From Halanaerobium sp. MA284_MarDTE_T2 (lineage in GTDB: Bacteria > Bacillota > Halanaerobiia > Halanaerobiales > Halanaerobiaceae), in the NCBI RefSeq assembly GCF_003337245.1, contig NZ_QPJE01000022.1, positions 1-34,028 of the forward strand: DNA of 34,028 nucleotides, written 5' to 3'. The notes under the pieces were generated by a model that saw only the letters and a list, made by a program, of their open reading frames with translations, did no database searches and was not told the DNA's origin. Positions 1-7,250 of this stretch are shown here, one piece after another; the stretch's first letter is position 1; every line of letters begins with the position of its first letter. The position numbers and the translations under genes were made by a program.

Positions 1-50
1 AATACAAAAGGCAAGTTAGAGGATATACTGTTGGGCTAACAGGATTTTAA
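1..50 (+). CDS. tnpB: TnpB C-terminal tail (5' end outside window)
   Basis: The frame in phase with 3-50 reads YKRQVRGYTVGLTGF and ends at TAA (48-50). The TVGLTGF tail resembles the C-terminus of IS200/IS605 TnpB proteins, the RNA-guided nucleases of these elements. After the stop the same frame would read ACGDGG, a stretch that in many TnpBs is still part of the protein, so the TAA may be premature or may be this lineage's normal end. Only about 16 codons are visible, so the nuclease residues cannot be inspected. The assignment rests mainly on the element end that follows directly. Confidence 0.5.
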   Translation, partial: YKRQVRGYTVGLTGF

Positions 51-121
51 GCCTGTGGAGATGGTGGGTTACCACTTCTAAGAAGCAGGAATCCTCGTGG
101 GCTTGCCCCGAGGAGGGTCAA
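1..121 (+). mobile_element. Right end of an IS200/IS605-type insertion sequence
   Basis: The end has the layout of a Y1-transposase substrate. A four-base guide GAAT (89-92) abuts a hairpin (93-113) whose stem is CCTCG, one bulged T, GGG, a CTTG loop, then CCC and CGAGG. This is followed by GAGGGTCAA. IS608 is known to use GAAT as right guide, TCAA as right cleavage site and a hairpin with an unpaired T, so all three landmarks are present. The element should therefore end at base 121 and lie immediately 3' of a TTAC-like target outside the window. It interrupts a symporter gene whose frame resumes at once. The left end, tnpA and most of tnpB lie beyond the window. Confidence 0.8.
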
Positions 122-123
122 AA
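93..123 (+). repeat. 31-bp IS-end repeat, copy 1
   Basis: These 31 bases (hairpin, GAGGGTCA and four A) are identical to 27398-27428. Copy 1 belongs to a full right end: its guide GAAT precedes it. The final bases after TCAA at 121 are flanking DNA and match by chance, since both flanks begin with A's. Confidence 0.95.
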
Positions 124-1231
124 AACGGGTTTAATAAGAATTTTTTCAGCAGTGGTTACACTGCTATTTTTTACAATATATTCAGCATCCGGACTGGTAG
201 CAGCCGGAAAATTATTTGAATCACTATTTAATATCGATTATTTTGTCGCTGTTTTTATTGGTGGTATAGCAATTGTGCTTTATACATTTCTGGGTGGATT
301 TATGGCTGTTTCCTGGACTGATTTTTTTCAGGGAATACTGATGTTTCTGGCAATTACAATTGTTCCATTTTTTGCCTATTCCAGTGTCGGTGGAATGACA
401 GGTATAGCAGATACGATGCAGATACAGAATATTTCTTTATCTTTAATGCCGGAAGGTTTTACTGCGGCAGCTGTTATTTCTGCGGCAGCCTGGGGTCTTG
501 GTTATTTTGGTCAGCCGCACATATTGGCAAGGTTTATGGGTATTGATTCTATAAAGAAAGTACCGGGTGCCAGAAAAATAGCTGTAGTCTGGGTTGCTAT
601 CTCTCTGGCAGGTGCTGTACTTATTGGCCTGATAGCTATTCCTATGTTTCCGGAAATTCAGGATAGCGAAAAAGTATTTATAGGGATGATAAGGAATATA
701 TTTAATCCCTGGATAGGTGGAATTTTACTGGCAGCAATATTATCTGCCATTATGTCAACAATAGATTCTCAGCTTTTAGTATCTTCATCAACACTGACCG
801 AAGATTTTTACAACAGAATTATTAAAAGGAATGCTTCCGAAAATGAAAAAATGTGGGTTGGGAGAGGATTTGTAATTTTAATTGCAGTAATAGCTTTTTT
901 ACTTGCTTTAAACCCTGAGAATACTGTTTTAGGACTGGTGGCATATGCCTGGGCCGGCTTGGGAGCTGCTTTTGGTCCAGTAGTATTATTTTCTCTTTTT
1001 TCTAAAAACACAACCTGGAAGTCTGCATTTGCCGGTATGCTTTTAGGAACAGCAGTACTTATTATCTGGAAACAAACTGGTTTAGGTGCACAAATGTACG
1101 AAATAGTGCCAGGGTTTTTGGTCAATTCTGCCACAATATTTGTTGTAAATATATTTTATAAACAGGACAACAGGGAAGTTATTGAAGAGTACAGTAGAGT
1201 AAATGAATTTTTTGTAGAAAATAATATTTAA
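122..1231 (+). pseudogene. putP: Sodium/proline (solute) symporter, 5' part cut off by IS
   Basis: A Na+/solute symporter of the SSS family; PutP members import proline with Na+, a compatible solute or nitrogen source. The remaining 369 codons carry the characteristic blocks LLFFTIYSASGLVAAGKLF, YTFLGGFMAVSWTDFFQG and STIDSQLLVSSSTLTEDF, with many membrane segments. Family members are about 480-500 residues, so roughly the first 120 are missing. The frame is open from the IS boundary (AAA ACG GGT TTA...) and reads KTGLIRIFSAVVTLL, matching the region just before the family's FFTIY motif. A GTG at 152 is therefore only an internal codon. No promoter or ribosome site serves the fragment. Proline specificity is by resemblance only. 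Confidence 0.85.
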
Positions 1232-1298
1232 TTAATAAACTTTTGTTACCGATGATAGTTAAATTGTAAATGTAATTATCTAAAATGATAAAACATCT

Positions 1299-1327
1299 CT
1301 TCTTCTAAATTTCAGATTTAGAGGAAG
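1299..1327. terminator. 12-bp hairpin in the symporter-exoA gap
   Basis: CTTCTTCTAAAT (1299-1310) pairs with ATTTAGAGGAAG (1316-1327), with one G-T pair and a five-base loop. There is no clean T run after it on the plus strand, so it is a weak terminator candidate. About 20 bp further on, ATATTGTC (1349-1356) and GACAATAT (1380-1387) form a second inverted repeat with 23 bases between the arms, just before the exoA ribosome site. Confidence 0.35.
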
Positions 1328-1433
1328 AAATTTACATAATATTAAAGTATATTGTCAAATTTAAGTACTGCATGGATTCGACAATATCTATGTAAAGATA
1401 AATATGTAAATCAAAAAATGGAAGGAGATATTT

Positions 1434-2198
1434 ATGCGTATTTATTCCTGGAATGTCAATGGCATTAGGGCGGTGGCCCGCAAAGGTTTTTTAGACTGGA
1501 TAGAAGGAGAACAACCCGATATACTGGGGCTGCAGGAGATTAGAATACAGAATGATCAGCTGGAAAATAAGCTCAGAAATATAGATGGTTATCATTCCTA
1601 TTTTAATTTTGCTGAAAAAAAGGGATACAGTGGTGTTGCACTTTATACTAAAGAAGAACCACTGCTGGTGGAAAATGGACTGGGAGTGGAGAGATTTGAT
1701 AGAGAAGGAAGGGTTCTCAAAGCAGAATATCCTGATTTTGTTCTCCTTAATATTTATTTTCCTAATGGTAAGAGGAGAAAAAAAAGACTGAATTACAAGC
1801 TGGACTTTTATGATGAGGTTTTGGATTACTGTGAAAATCTGAGGGAAAACGGCAAAAAAGTTCTTGTTTTTGGAGATTATAATACTGCACATCATCCTAT
1901 TGATTTAAAAAATCCAGAAGCAAACAAAGATACCTCTGGTTTTCTGCCCATAGAAAGAGAATGGCTGGATAAGCTGGAAGATCACGGCTATATAGATACA
2001 TACAGATATTTTTATCCGGATAAAGAGACTTATTCCTGGTGGAGCTACCGCACAAGAGCTAGAGAAAGAGATGCTGGGTGGAGGATAGATTATCACTTTG
2101 TTTCCAAAGAACTGAAGGATAATCTAAAAAATGCTGATATTCTGACAGATATAATGGGTTCTGATCACTGTCCTGTAACAGTAGAGCTGGAATTTTAA
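1434..2198 (+). CDS. exoA: Exodeoxyribonuclease III (AP endonuclease)
   Basis: A Mg2+-dependent endonuclease/exonuclease/phosphatase-fold enzyme that cuts DNA 5' of abasic sites in base-excision repair and has 3'-5' exonuclease activity. The 254 residues are typical of the bacterial ExoA/XthA family. Visible active-site blocks are WNVNG (6-10, Asn), LQEIR (Glu35, metal), YFPNG (Tyr108), GDYN (Asp148, Asn150; GDFN is more common) and GSDHCP (Asp244, His245). The ATG follows GGAAGGAG at a normal distance. It has no evident partner: a 93-bp gap with its own promoter separates it from the next gene. Confidence 0.95.
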   Translation: MRIYSWNVNGIRAVARKGFLDWIEGEQPDILGLQEIRIQNDQLENKLRNIDGYHSYFNFAEKKGYSGVALYTKEEPLLVENGLGVERFDREGRVLKAEYPDFVLLNIYFPNGKRRKKRLNYKLDFYDEVLDYCENLRENGKKVLVFGDYNTAHHPIDLKNPEANKDTSGFLPIEREWLDKLEDHGYIDTYRYFYPDKETYSWWSYRTRARERDAGWRIDYHFVSKELKDNLKNADILTDIMGSDHCPVTVELEF

Positions 2199-2272
2199 TT
2201 TTATTTTAAGCAGCCGATATTTTTTTAAAAAGGCAAATATTAAAAATGAAAAAACTTCCTGTAATTCACTAA

Positions 2273-2301
2273 TTGACTGCCTATCCTGCTGATGTTAAAT
2301 T
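2273..2301 (+). promoter_or_regulatory. Candidate promoter for the threonine-synthase-like gene
   Basis: TTGACT, 17 bases, TAAATT: the -35 has five of six consensus bases and the -10 four of six. It lies about 60 bp before the GTG start at 2364, leaving room for a short leader. An ATG at 2292 in the same frame lies within this promoter and so is not a sensible start. Confidence 0.4.
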
Positions 2302-2363
2302 ATAATTATTCTAATAAAAATATTGATTTAAAAAATAAAAGTTTAAAAATGGAGGTGCGGCTG

Positions 2364-3452
2364 GTGAAATATATCTGCAGTAGATGTAATAAAACAGAAG
2401 ATATAACAACACATAAACCTGCATGTGAGTGTGGGGGGTTGTGGAAACTTGACTACAGAAATAACAAATTTTCAAATACGATGATAGTAAAAGAACACTG
2501 GAATATGATGAGGTACAAAAACTTTATTCCGGTTAATTCAAAAACCTGGGCGGAAATAAGCCTTGGTGAAGGTATGACACCAATGGTAAGGCTTAATAAA
2601 AATCTTCTGCTGAAAATGGATTATCTTATGCCTACACTTTCATTTAAAGACAGGGGTGCTGCTGTGCTGATAGCTCACTGCAGAGATATTGGGGTAAAAT
2701 CAGTAGTACAGGACAGCAGTGGAAATGCAGGTAACAGTATTGCTGCTTACTGTGCCAGAGCAGGAATAGACTGTGAAATATTTGTTCCTGAAGGAGCTTC
2801 AGAGAAAAAAATTGAGATGATAAAATCTCACAATGCAGAAGTAACAGTTGTACCGGGAAGTAGAGATCACTGTGCAGATGTATGTCGAAAAAAAGTTCAG
2901 ACAGAAGGAAAGTATTATGCCAACCATGTCTACAATCCATTTTTTTATGAAGGAACCAAAACTTATATTTATGAGGTATATGAAGAGCTTAAATATATAC
3001 CACAAAATATATATGTTCCACTGGGTAATGGAACCCTATTTATCGGTATAATGAAAGGGCTTGAAGACCTGCTTGCAGCTGGATTAATAGAGAAAATGCC
3101 GCAGATAATAGCAGTACAGAGTGAAAACTGTGCTCCAATTGCTGAAGCAGTAAAAAATAGGGAAAAAACTCCTGCTGATATCAATATATCTTCAACTCTG
3201 GCTGAAGGAATAGCGATAGGAAGACCCATGCGTGGGCCAGAAATACTTGACTATATCTATAAATACAGTATTGATGTAATAACAGCACCGGAAAATAGGA
3301 TTTCAAAGGCAAAAGCTGAGCTGGCAGCAGAAGGAATTTATATTGAAGATACCACGGCAGCCACTTATGCTGCCTATTTAAAATACAGTCAGAGCAGAGA
3401 AAGCAATGTAGAATCACTGCTGCCGATGTGTGGTGCAGGATTGAAGAAATGA
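2364..3452 (+). CDS. thrC: Threonine synthase-like PLP enzyme (copy 1)
   Basis: A fold-type II pyridoxal-phosphate enzyme; threonine synthase turns O-phosphohomoserine into threonine. The 362 residues begin with a zinc-ribbon-like segment (CSRC, then CEC), followed by the cofactor lysine in LSFKDRG (Lys95), the substrate loop DSSGNAGNS, and a glycine-rich phosphate-binding stretch PLGNGTLF. The C-terminus is MCGAGLKK rather than the common TGHGLKD. The start is GTG 2364 because GGAGGTG lies 6 bases before it. No homoserine kinase or dehydrogenase gene is nearby. The family also contains enzymes acting on other amino acids, so the substrate is not certain. Confidence 0.75.
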   Translation: MKYICSRCNKTEDITTHKPACECGGLWKLDYRNNKFSNTMIVKEHWNMMRYKNFIPVNSKTWAEISLGEGMTPMVRLNKNLLLKMDYLMPTLSFKDRGAAVLIAHCRDIGVKSVVQDSSGNAGNSIAAYCARAGIDCEIFVPEGASEKKIEMIKSHNAEVTVVPGSRDHCADVCRKKVQTEGKYYANHVYNPFFYEGTKTYIYEVYEELKYIPQNIYVPLGNGTLFIGIMKGLEDLLAAGLIEKMPQIIAVQSENCAPIAEAVKNREKTPADINISSTLAEGIAIGRPMRGPEILDYIYKYSIDVITAPENRISKAKAELAAEGIYIEDTTAATYAAYLKYSQSRESNVESLLPMCGAGLKK

Positions 3453-3469
3453 AAAGAAAGGGGAAATAT

Positions 3470-4753
3470 ATGAATAAAAGACTGTTCAAAAGACGTTTAA
3501 TCTATGTGCTGATACTTGTGCTGACAGCAGGTGCTATTTTTTCTGTAAATTATTATTATGGAAATAAGATTTCTCAAAATTTAAAAAATGAGATAGAAAA
3601 AACTGCCGAGGAAAATGATTATCAGATTGAAACAGCCGAAATTACTGCCAATCCGCTGCTCAGAGAAATAAATGTAGGTAAGCTAAATTTAATTAATGCA
3701 GACAGGGGTAATTTAGAGCTTGATAATATCAATATTACTACAAGCTGGCAGCAGATTTTATATTATATTAAAAATGAAAATTTTGATTTAAACAAAGATT
3801 TCACGGTGGTTATAGATAGAATTTATTTTGCCAATATAAGGGAAAGCTTTCAGCTGACAGCAGAAAATGTGGAGGCTGATTTTGAAGGTGAGTTTGCACC
3901 AGAATATTTTTCTGATGCAGAACAGTTTTTGGTCCATGATCAAAATCTTAATCTTACAGCAGACAGGCTAAAATATAATTTTCCCTACTACAGAAGCTAT
4001 GGTCTGGTAAAGGAAAACTGGGAAGATATCTCCACCTTTGACAATTTTAAAGCAAACTACAGTTTTGACGCAGAAACTAAAATTATGGATATAAATCAGC
4101 TGCAGCTAAAAAATCAATTTCTGGATTTTGCAGGCAGCCTGCATGGGAAATTAATTAAACTGCAAAATAAAAACAGAGTATTTTTCGAAAGCTTAAAAAC
4201 AGATTATGATCTTAAATTAAATGGAGAAAATTTAGTAATCAATGAAAATCCAATTTACAGAGATTTTAAATTCAGTACATTGACAGCATCCGGTGAATTT
4301 GATATCTTTCTTGAAGACAGAGATAATATAACGTATCGCCCCAACAGCTTTGATTTTACAGCAGAGCTTACAGATTTTTATTTAACTTTAACAAATGAGA
4401 TAAGGGAGGAACTGAAAGAAAACACATTTGGAATTTTTGGCAGCAGTGAGGATTTTGCCTTCCGCATAGATAACATGTTTTATGAACAGGATTATAACTA
4501 CCCAGAGGGACATACCTATTCAGAACTTAATTCACCACTTATTGAGGCAAAATTAAATGCAGAATATATTTATCGGGGTAATAATCAGCCTTATCTTAAT
4601 AGTGGAATACTTAAATTTAAACCTCTAACCGATAAAGCAGCAGGTATTGTTAATATACTAGAAATGCTGTATGGCAAAAAGCTTAACAGAGATAAGGACG
4701 GTTATATCACAATAGAAGCATGGGGAGATATGGGTAATCTACAGTTTAAATAA
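3470..4753 (+). CDS. Membrane-anchored, beta-rich protein, AsmA-like
   Basis: I do not recognise a precise family. The 427-residue product has positive residues at the N-terminus (MNKRLFKRRL), one membrane segment at about 11-27, and then a long soluble part rich in alternating polar and hydrophobic residues with few cysteines. This pattern resembles AsmA/TamB-type proteins, which in two-membraned bacteria span the periplasm. The motif-like LREINVGKLNLINADRGNL near residue 60 recalls the 'scale of layers' of that group. It starts at ATG 3470 after AAAGGGGAAA, 17 bp behind the threonine-synthase-like gene, so the two are probably co-transcribed. The function stays open. Confidence 0.55.
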   Translation: MNKRLFKRRLIYVLILVLTAGAIFSVNYYYGNKISQNLKNEIEKTAEENDYQIETAEITANPLLREINVGKLNLINADRGNLELDNINITTSWQQILYYIKNENFDLNKDFTVVIDRIYFANIRESFQLTAENVEADFEGEFAPEYFSDAEQFLVHDQNLNLTADRLKYNFPYYRSYGLVKENWEDISTFDNFKANYSFDAETKIMDINQLQLKNQFLDFAGSLHGKLIKLQNKNRVFFESLKTDYDLKLNGENLVINENPIYRDFKFSTLTASGEFDIFLEDRDNITYRPNSFDFTAELTDFYLTLTNEIREELKENTFGIFGSSEDFAFRIDNMFYEQDYNYPEGHTYSELNSPLIEAKLNAEYIYRGNNQPYLNSGILKFKPLTDKAAGIVNILEMLYGKKLNRDKDGYITIEAWGDMGNLQFK

Positions 4754-4779
4754 TATTTAAAAAACTTTGAAGATAAAAA

Positions 4780-4813
4780 CTAAATATTTATCTGCTCTAA
4801 ATATTTATCTGCT
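4780..4813 (+). repeat. 17-bp tandem duplication
   Basis: CTAAATATTTATCTGCT occurs twice without a gap (4780-4796 and 4797-4813). It ends just before the -35 box of the opuA promoter, so the copy number could in principle affect upstream promoter contacts. It could equally be a recent slippage product. Confidence 0.9.
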
Positions 4814-4820
4814 CTATAAT

Positions 4821-4849
4821 TTGACAGTCCAAGTTATATTTGTTATCCT
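4821..4849 (+). promoter_or_regulatory. Candidate opuA operon promoter
   Basis: A perfect TTGACA (4821-4826), 17 bases, then TATCCT (4844-4849), which matches four of six -10 bases. It lies about 170 bp before the opuAA start, with a terminator-like hairpin in between. A second, weaker possibility is TTGTGA-16-TATAAG (4866-4893). Confidence 0.5.
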
Positions 4850-4926
4850 ATTTAGCAGGTAAAGATTGTGATACACTATTTTCAATATATAAGTCTGATG
4901 TTTTTGCTGATAATTCTTTGAACGCT

Positions 4927-4972
4927 AAGGTTTAAGATATGTTTAACCATTTACATGTCTTAAACCTTTTTT
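4927..4972 (+). terminator. Intrinsic terminator or attenuator before opuAA
   Basis: A 16-bp stem (4927-4942 with 4953-4968, one G-T pair), a ten-base loop and six T's (4967-4972). It sits after the AsmA-like gene but downstream of the candidate opuA promoter and only 47 bp before opuAA. It therefore either ends read-through from upstream or works as an attenuator in the opuA leader. Confidence 0.75.
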
Positions 4973-5018
4973 AGTTGTGGGGACAGATTTTTTTAAAATG
5001 AGAAAGAGGTGGATATGA

Positions 5019-6203
5019 TTGAAGATAAAAGTAAAGGATCTATATAAAATATTTGGTAAAAACCCGCAGAAATCACTTTCACTGCTGGAGGAAGGATTAT
5101 CTAAAGATGAAATACTTGCTGAGACAGGAGATACAGTTGGAATCAATGATGCCGGCTTTGATGTAAAAGAAGGAGAAATATTTGTTATAATGGGTCTTTC
5201 CGGAAGCGGGAAATCTACTTTAATCCGCTGTTTAAACAGGCTGATAGAGCCTACTAGAGGGAAAATAGAAATAGATGGAACAGATATCATGTCCCTTAAT
5301 AAAAATGAACTAAGGGAATTTAGAAAAGAAAAAATAGCCATGGTGTTTCAGAATTTCGCTCTTTTCCCCTATAGAACAGTACAGGAAAATGCAGAATTTG
5401 GTCTGGAAGTTCAGAGAGTCGAAAAAAAAGAAAGGGAGAAAAAAGCAAAAAAAGCTTTAAAACAGGTAGGTCTGGAAGGATGGGAAGATCAGAAGCCTGA
5501 TCAGCTGAGCGGAGGTATGCAGCAGAGGGTCGGACTTGCCAGAGCACTGGCAGTAGACACAGACATACTGCTGATGGATGAACCATTTAGTGCTCTGGAT
5601 CCACTTATAAAAAAGGAGATGCAGGATAAACTGCTGGATCTTTATGAACACATAGATAAGACAATAGTATTTATAACACATGATCTGGACGAAGCCCTTA
5701 AACTTGGTGACAGAATTGCAATTATGAAAGATGGAGAAATAGTTCAGATTGGAAACCACGAAGAAATTCTGACAGAAGCTGAAAATGATTATGTTAAAGA
5801 ATTTGTACAGGATGTGAACAGATCACGGGTACTGTGTGCGGAAGATATAATGGATAAACCGGTTGCACTGCTTTATTATGAACAGGATGGACTTCATACT
5901 GCTCTGCACAAAATGAGAAAACATGATCTGAGCAGCATATTTGTTGTTGGAAAAAATAGAAAATATAGAGGGATAGTTGAACTGGAAGAAGTGGTATCTT
6001 CGCTGAATAGAAAAGATAAGTCTATTGATGATATCATCAAAAAAGTGCCGGCTGCAGATCCGGCTGAAAATCTAGATGATCTTTTTGCTCAAATTGCCGA
6101 TCTGGATACACCACTACCTGTACTTGATGATTCAGGTAAATTAAAAGGAATTATAGTTAAAACAACTGTGCTTGCTAATCTTGCAGGGAAAAATTTAAAA
6201 TAA
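5019..6203 (+). CDS. opuAA: Glycine betaine/proline ABC importer, ATPase with CBS pair
   Basis: The energising subunit of an osmoprotectant importer, acting at the inner face of the membrane. In its 394 residues are Walker A GLSGSGKST (59-67), Q-loop Gln111, signature LSGGMQQR (163-170), Walker B LLMDEP (184-189) and the switch histidine in FITHDLDEA. Two CBS domains (about 265-394) follow; in OpuA they sense ionic strength or nucleotides and gate transport. The start is TTG 5019, preceded by AGAGGTGG at 5006-5013; nearby ATGs in other frames run into early stops. It is the first gene of opuAA-opuAC-opuAB, with 19 bp to the next. Confidence 0.93.
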   Translation: MKIKVKDLYKIFGKNPQKSLSLLEEGLSKDEILAETGDTVGINDAGFDVKEGEIFVIMGLSGSGKSTLIRCLNRLIEPTRGKIEIDGTDIMSLNKNELREFRKEKIAMVFQNFALFPYRTVQENAEFGLEVQRVEKKEREKKAKKALKQVGLEGWEDQKPDQLSGGMQQRVGLARALAVDTDILLMDEPFSALDPLIKKEMQDKLLDLYEHIDKTIVFITHDLDEALKLGDRIAIMKDGEIVQIGNHEEILTEAENDYVKEFVQDVNRSRVLCAEDIMDKPVALLYYEQDGLHTALHKMRKHDLSSIFVVGKNRKYRGIVELEEVVSSLNRKDKSIDDIIKKVPAADPAENLDDLFAQIADLDTPLPVLDDSGKLKGIIVKTTVLANLAGKNLK

Positions 6204-6222
6204 AAATCTGGAGGGATATCAA

Positions 6223-7164
6223 ATGAAAAAATTTAAACTTATTTCTATTTTTTTAATTCTTACAGCTGTTGTAGCAGTTACAGGAATACAGGCTCCTGCA
6301 GTAAGTGCTCAGGATGACACAATTGACTTCGGTTATGTGCAGTGGCCGGGAGTAACAGTTAAGACACATGTTGCAGCAAAAATTGCCGAATATCTGGGCT
6401 ATGATGCTGAAATGACTTCTGGATCTCAGGCAATAGTATTTAAAGGTCTTGATACAGGTGATCTGGACGTATTTCTGGGAAATTGGATGCCGACTATGAA
6501 AATGCACTTTGATAAATATGAAGAAAAGGGCTCAATACACAATGTGAGAGTAAATCTCTGGGATGTTGTCTATAAGACAGCAGTACCGGATTATGTATAT
6601 GAAGCAGGTGTAACTTCACTCAGTGATTTAAATAAATATGCAGAGAAATTTAATAGTACGATTTATGGAATCGAACCTGGTAATGAAGGTAATATTATCA
6701 TTCAGAATGCAATAAAGAATAATAATTATAACTTAAAAGATTGGAAACTGCAGGCAAGCAGTACTGCAGGAATGCTAACTGCTGTTAAAAGAGCAGTAAA
6801 TAATAAAGAATGGATTGCCTTTAATGCTTGGAAACCTCATTATATGAATGTAATGTTTGATATCAGATATCTTGAAGATCCAGAAGGTATCTGGGCAGAG
6901 GGAGAAAGAGTATTTACAGTAGTAAGAAATGGATTTGAAGATGAAAATCCTAATTATTATAAATTCTTAAAGCAGTTTAAAGTTACTGCACCAATACAGA
7001 ATAAATGGATAGACAGTTATAAAAGACAGGGCAAAAATCCAGAAGTTGTAGCAGAAGAGTGGATTGCAGATAACCTTGATGTTGTAAATCAGTGGGTCTA
7101 TGGAGTAGAAACTGTTGATGGAAGAATGGCCCGTAAAGCTATTAAAGAACAAATAAATAATTAA
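6223..7164 (+). CDS. opuAC: Glycine betaine-binding protein
   Basis: The extracytoplasmic receptor of the betaine importer. The N-terminus is a signal peptide (MKKFKLISIFLILTAVVAV, cleavage near residues 28-30 after VSAQ). There is no lipobox cysteine, so it is a free periplasmic or surface protein, which fits a two-membraned cell. The mature part starts with DFGYVQWPG and contains GSQAIVFKGLDTGDLDVF and FLGNWMP, as in the OpuAC/ProX class whose aromatic residues cage the quaternary ammonium group. The length, 313 residues, is usual. It is preceded by GGAGGG at a good distance. A hairpin between it and the permease may raise its level over the membrane parts. Confidence 0.92.
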   Translation: MKKFKLISIFLILTAVVAVTGIQAPAVSAQDDTIDFGYVQWPGVTVKTHVAAKIAEYLGYDAEMTSGSQAIVFKGLDTGDLDVFLGNWMPTMKMHFDKYEEKGSIHNVRVNLWDVVYKTAVPDYVYEAGVTSLSDLNKYAEKFNSTIYGIEPGNEGNIIIQNAIKNNNYNLKDWKLQASSTAGMLTAVKRAVNNKEWIAFNAWKPHYMNVMFDIRYLEDPEGIWAEGERVFTVVRNGFEDENPNYYKFLKQFKVTAPIQNKWIDSYKRQGKNPEVVAEEWIADNLDVVNQWVYGVETVDGRMARKAIKEQINN

Positions 7165-7191
7165 ATTACTATAATAAATATAACTAAAATT

Positions 7192-7221
7192 GGGCGGTAT
7201 CAGGTTTACAATGATGCCGCC
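7192..7221 (+). promoter_or_regulatory. Hairpin between opuAC and opuAB
   Basis: GGCGGTATCA (7193-7202) pairs with TGATGCCGCC (7212-7221), with one G-T pair and a nine-base loop, and no T run follows. Such an intercistronic stem is more likely to stabilise the upstream mRNA or mark a processing site than to terminate fully, giving more binding protein than permease. Confidence 0.5.
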
Positions 7222-7234
7222 ACTTAAACATGAT

Positions 7235-7247
7235 AAGGATGGTGATC
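7235..7247 (+). promoter_or_regulatory. Extended ribosome-binding site of opuAB
   Basis: AAGGA then, after one extra T, GGTGATC matches nearly the whole 16S anti-Shine-Dalgarno complement (AAGGAGGTGATC). Eight bases separate its GG from ATT at 7251, the ideal distance. The in-frame ATGs are badly placed: 7230 and 7239 lie before or inside the site, and 7263 is about 20 bases away. Confidence 0.6.
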
Positions 7248-7250
7248 GAC

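Larger units (their letters stand above)
1..137 (+). ncRNA. TnpB omega-RNA scaffold (3' part) plus guide
   Basis: In IS605-type elements the 3' end of tnpB and the right end are transcribed as omega-RNA. The RNA runs through the element boundary, and roughly the next 16-20 bases of flanking DNA act as guide. Here the scaffold would end at TCAA (118-121) and the guide would be the symporter-gene sequence from 122 on. The RNA would thus target the uninterrupted allele of the gene the element sits in. The hairpin 93-113 is seen directly; the RNA itself, its 5' end and guide length are inferred from the family. Confidence 0.55.

Noticed and set aside
152-154. GTG start for the symporter
   Set aside because: The frame is open back to the IS boundary with family-like residues (KTGLIRIFSA), so GTG 152 is an internal codon of a cut gene.
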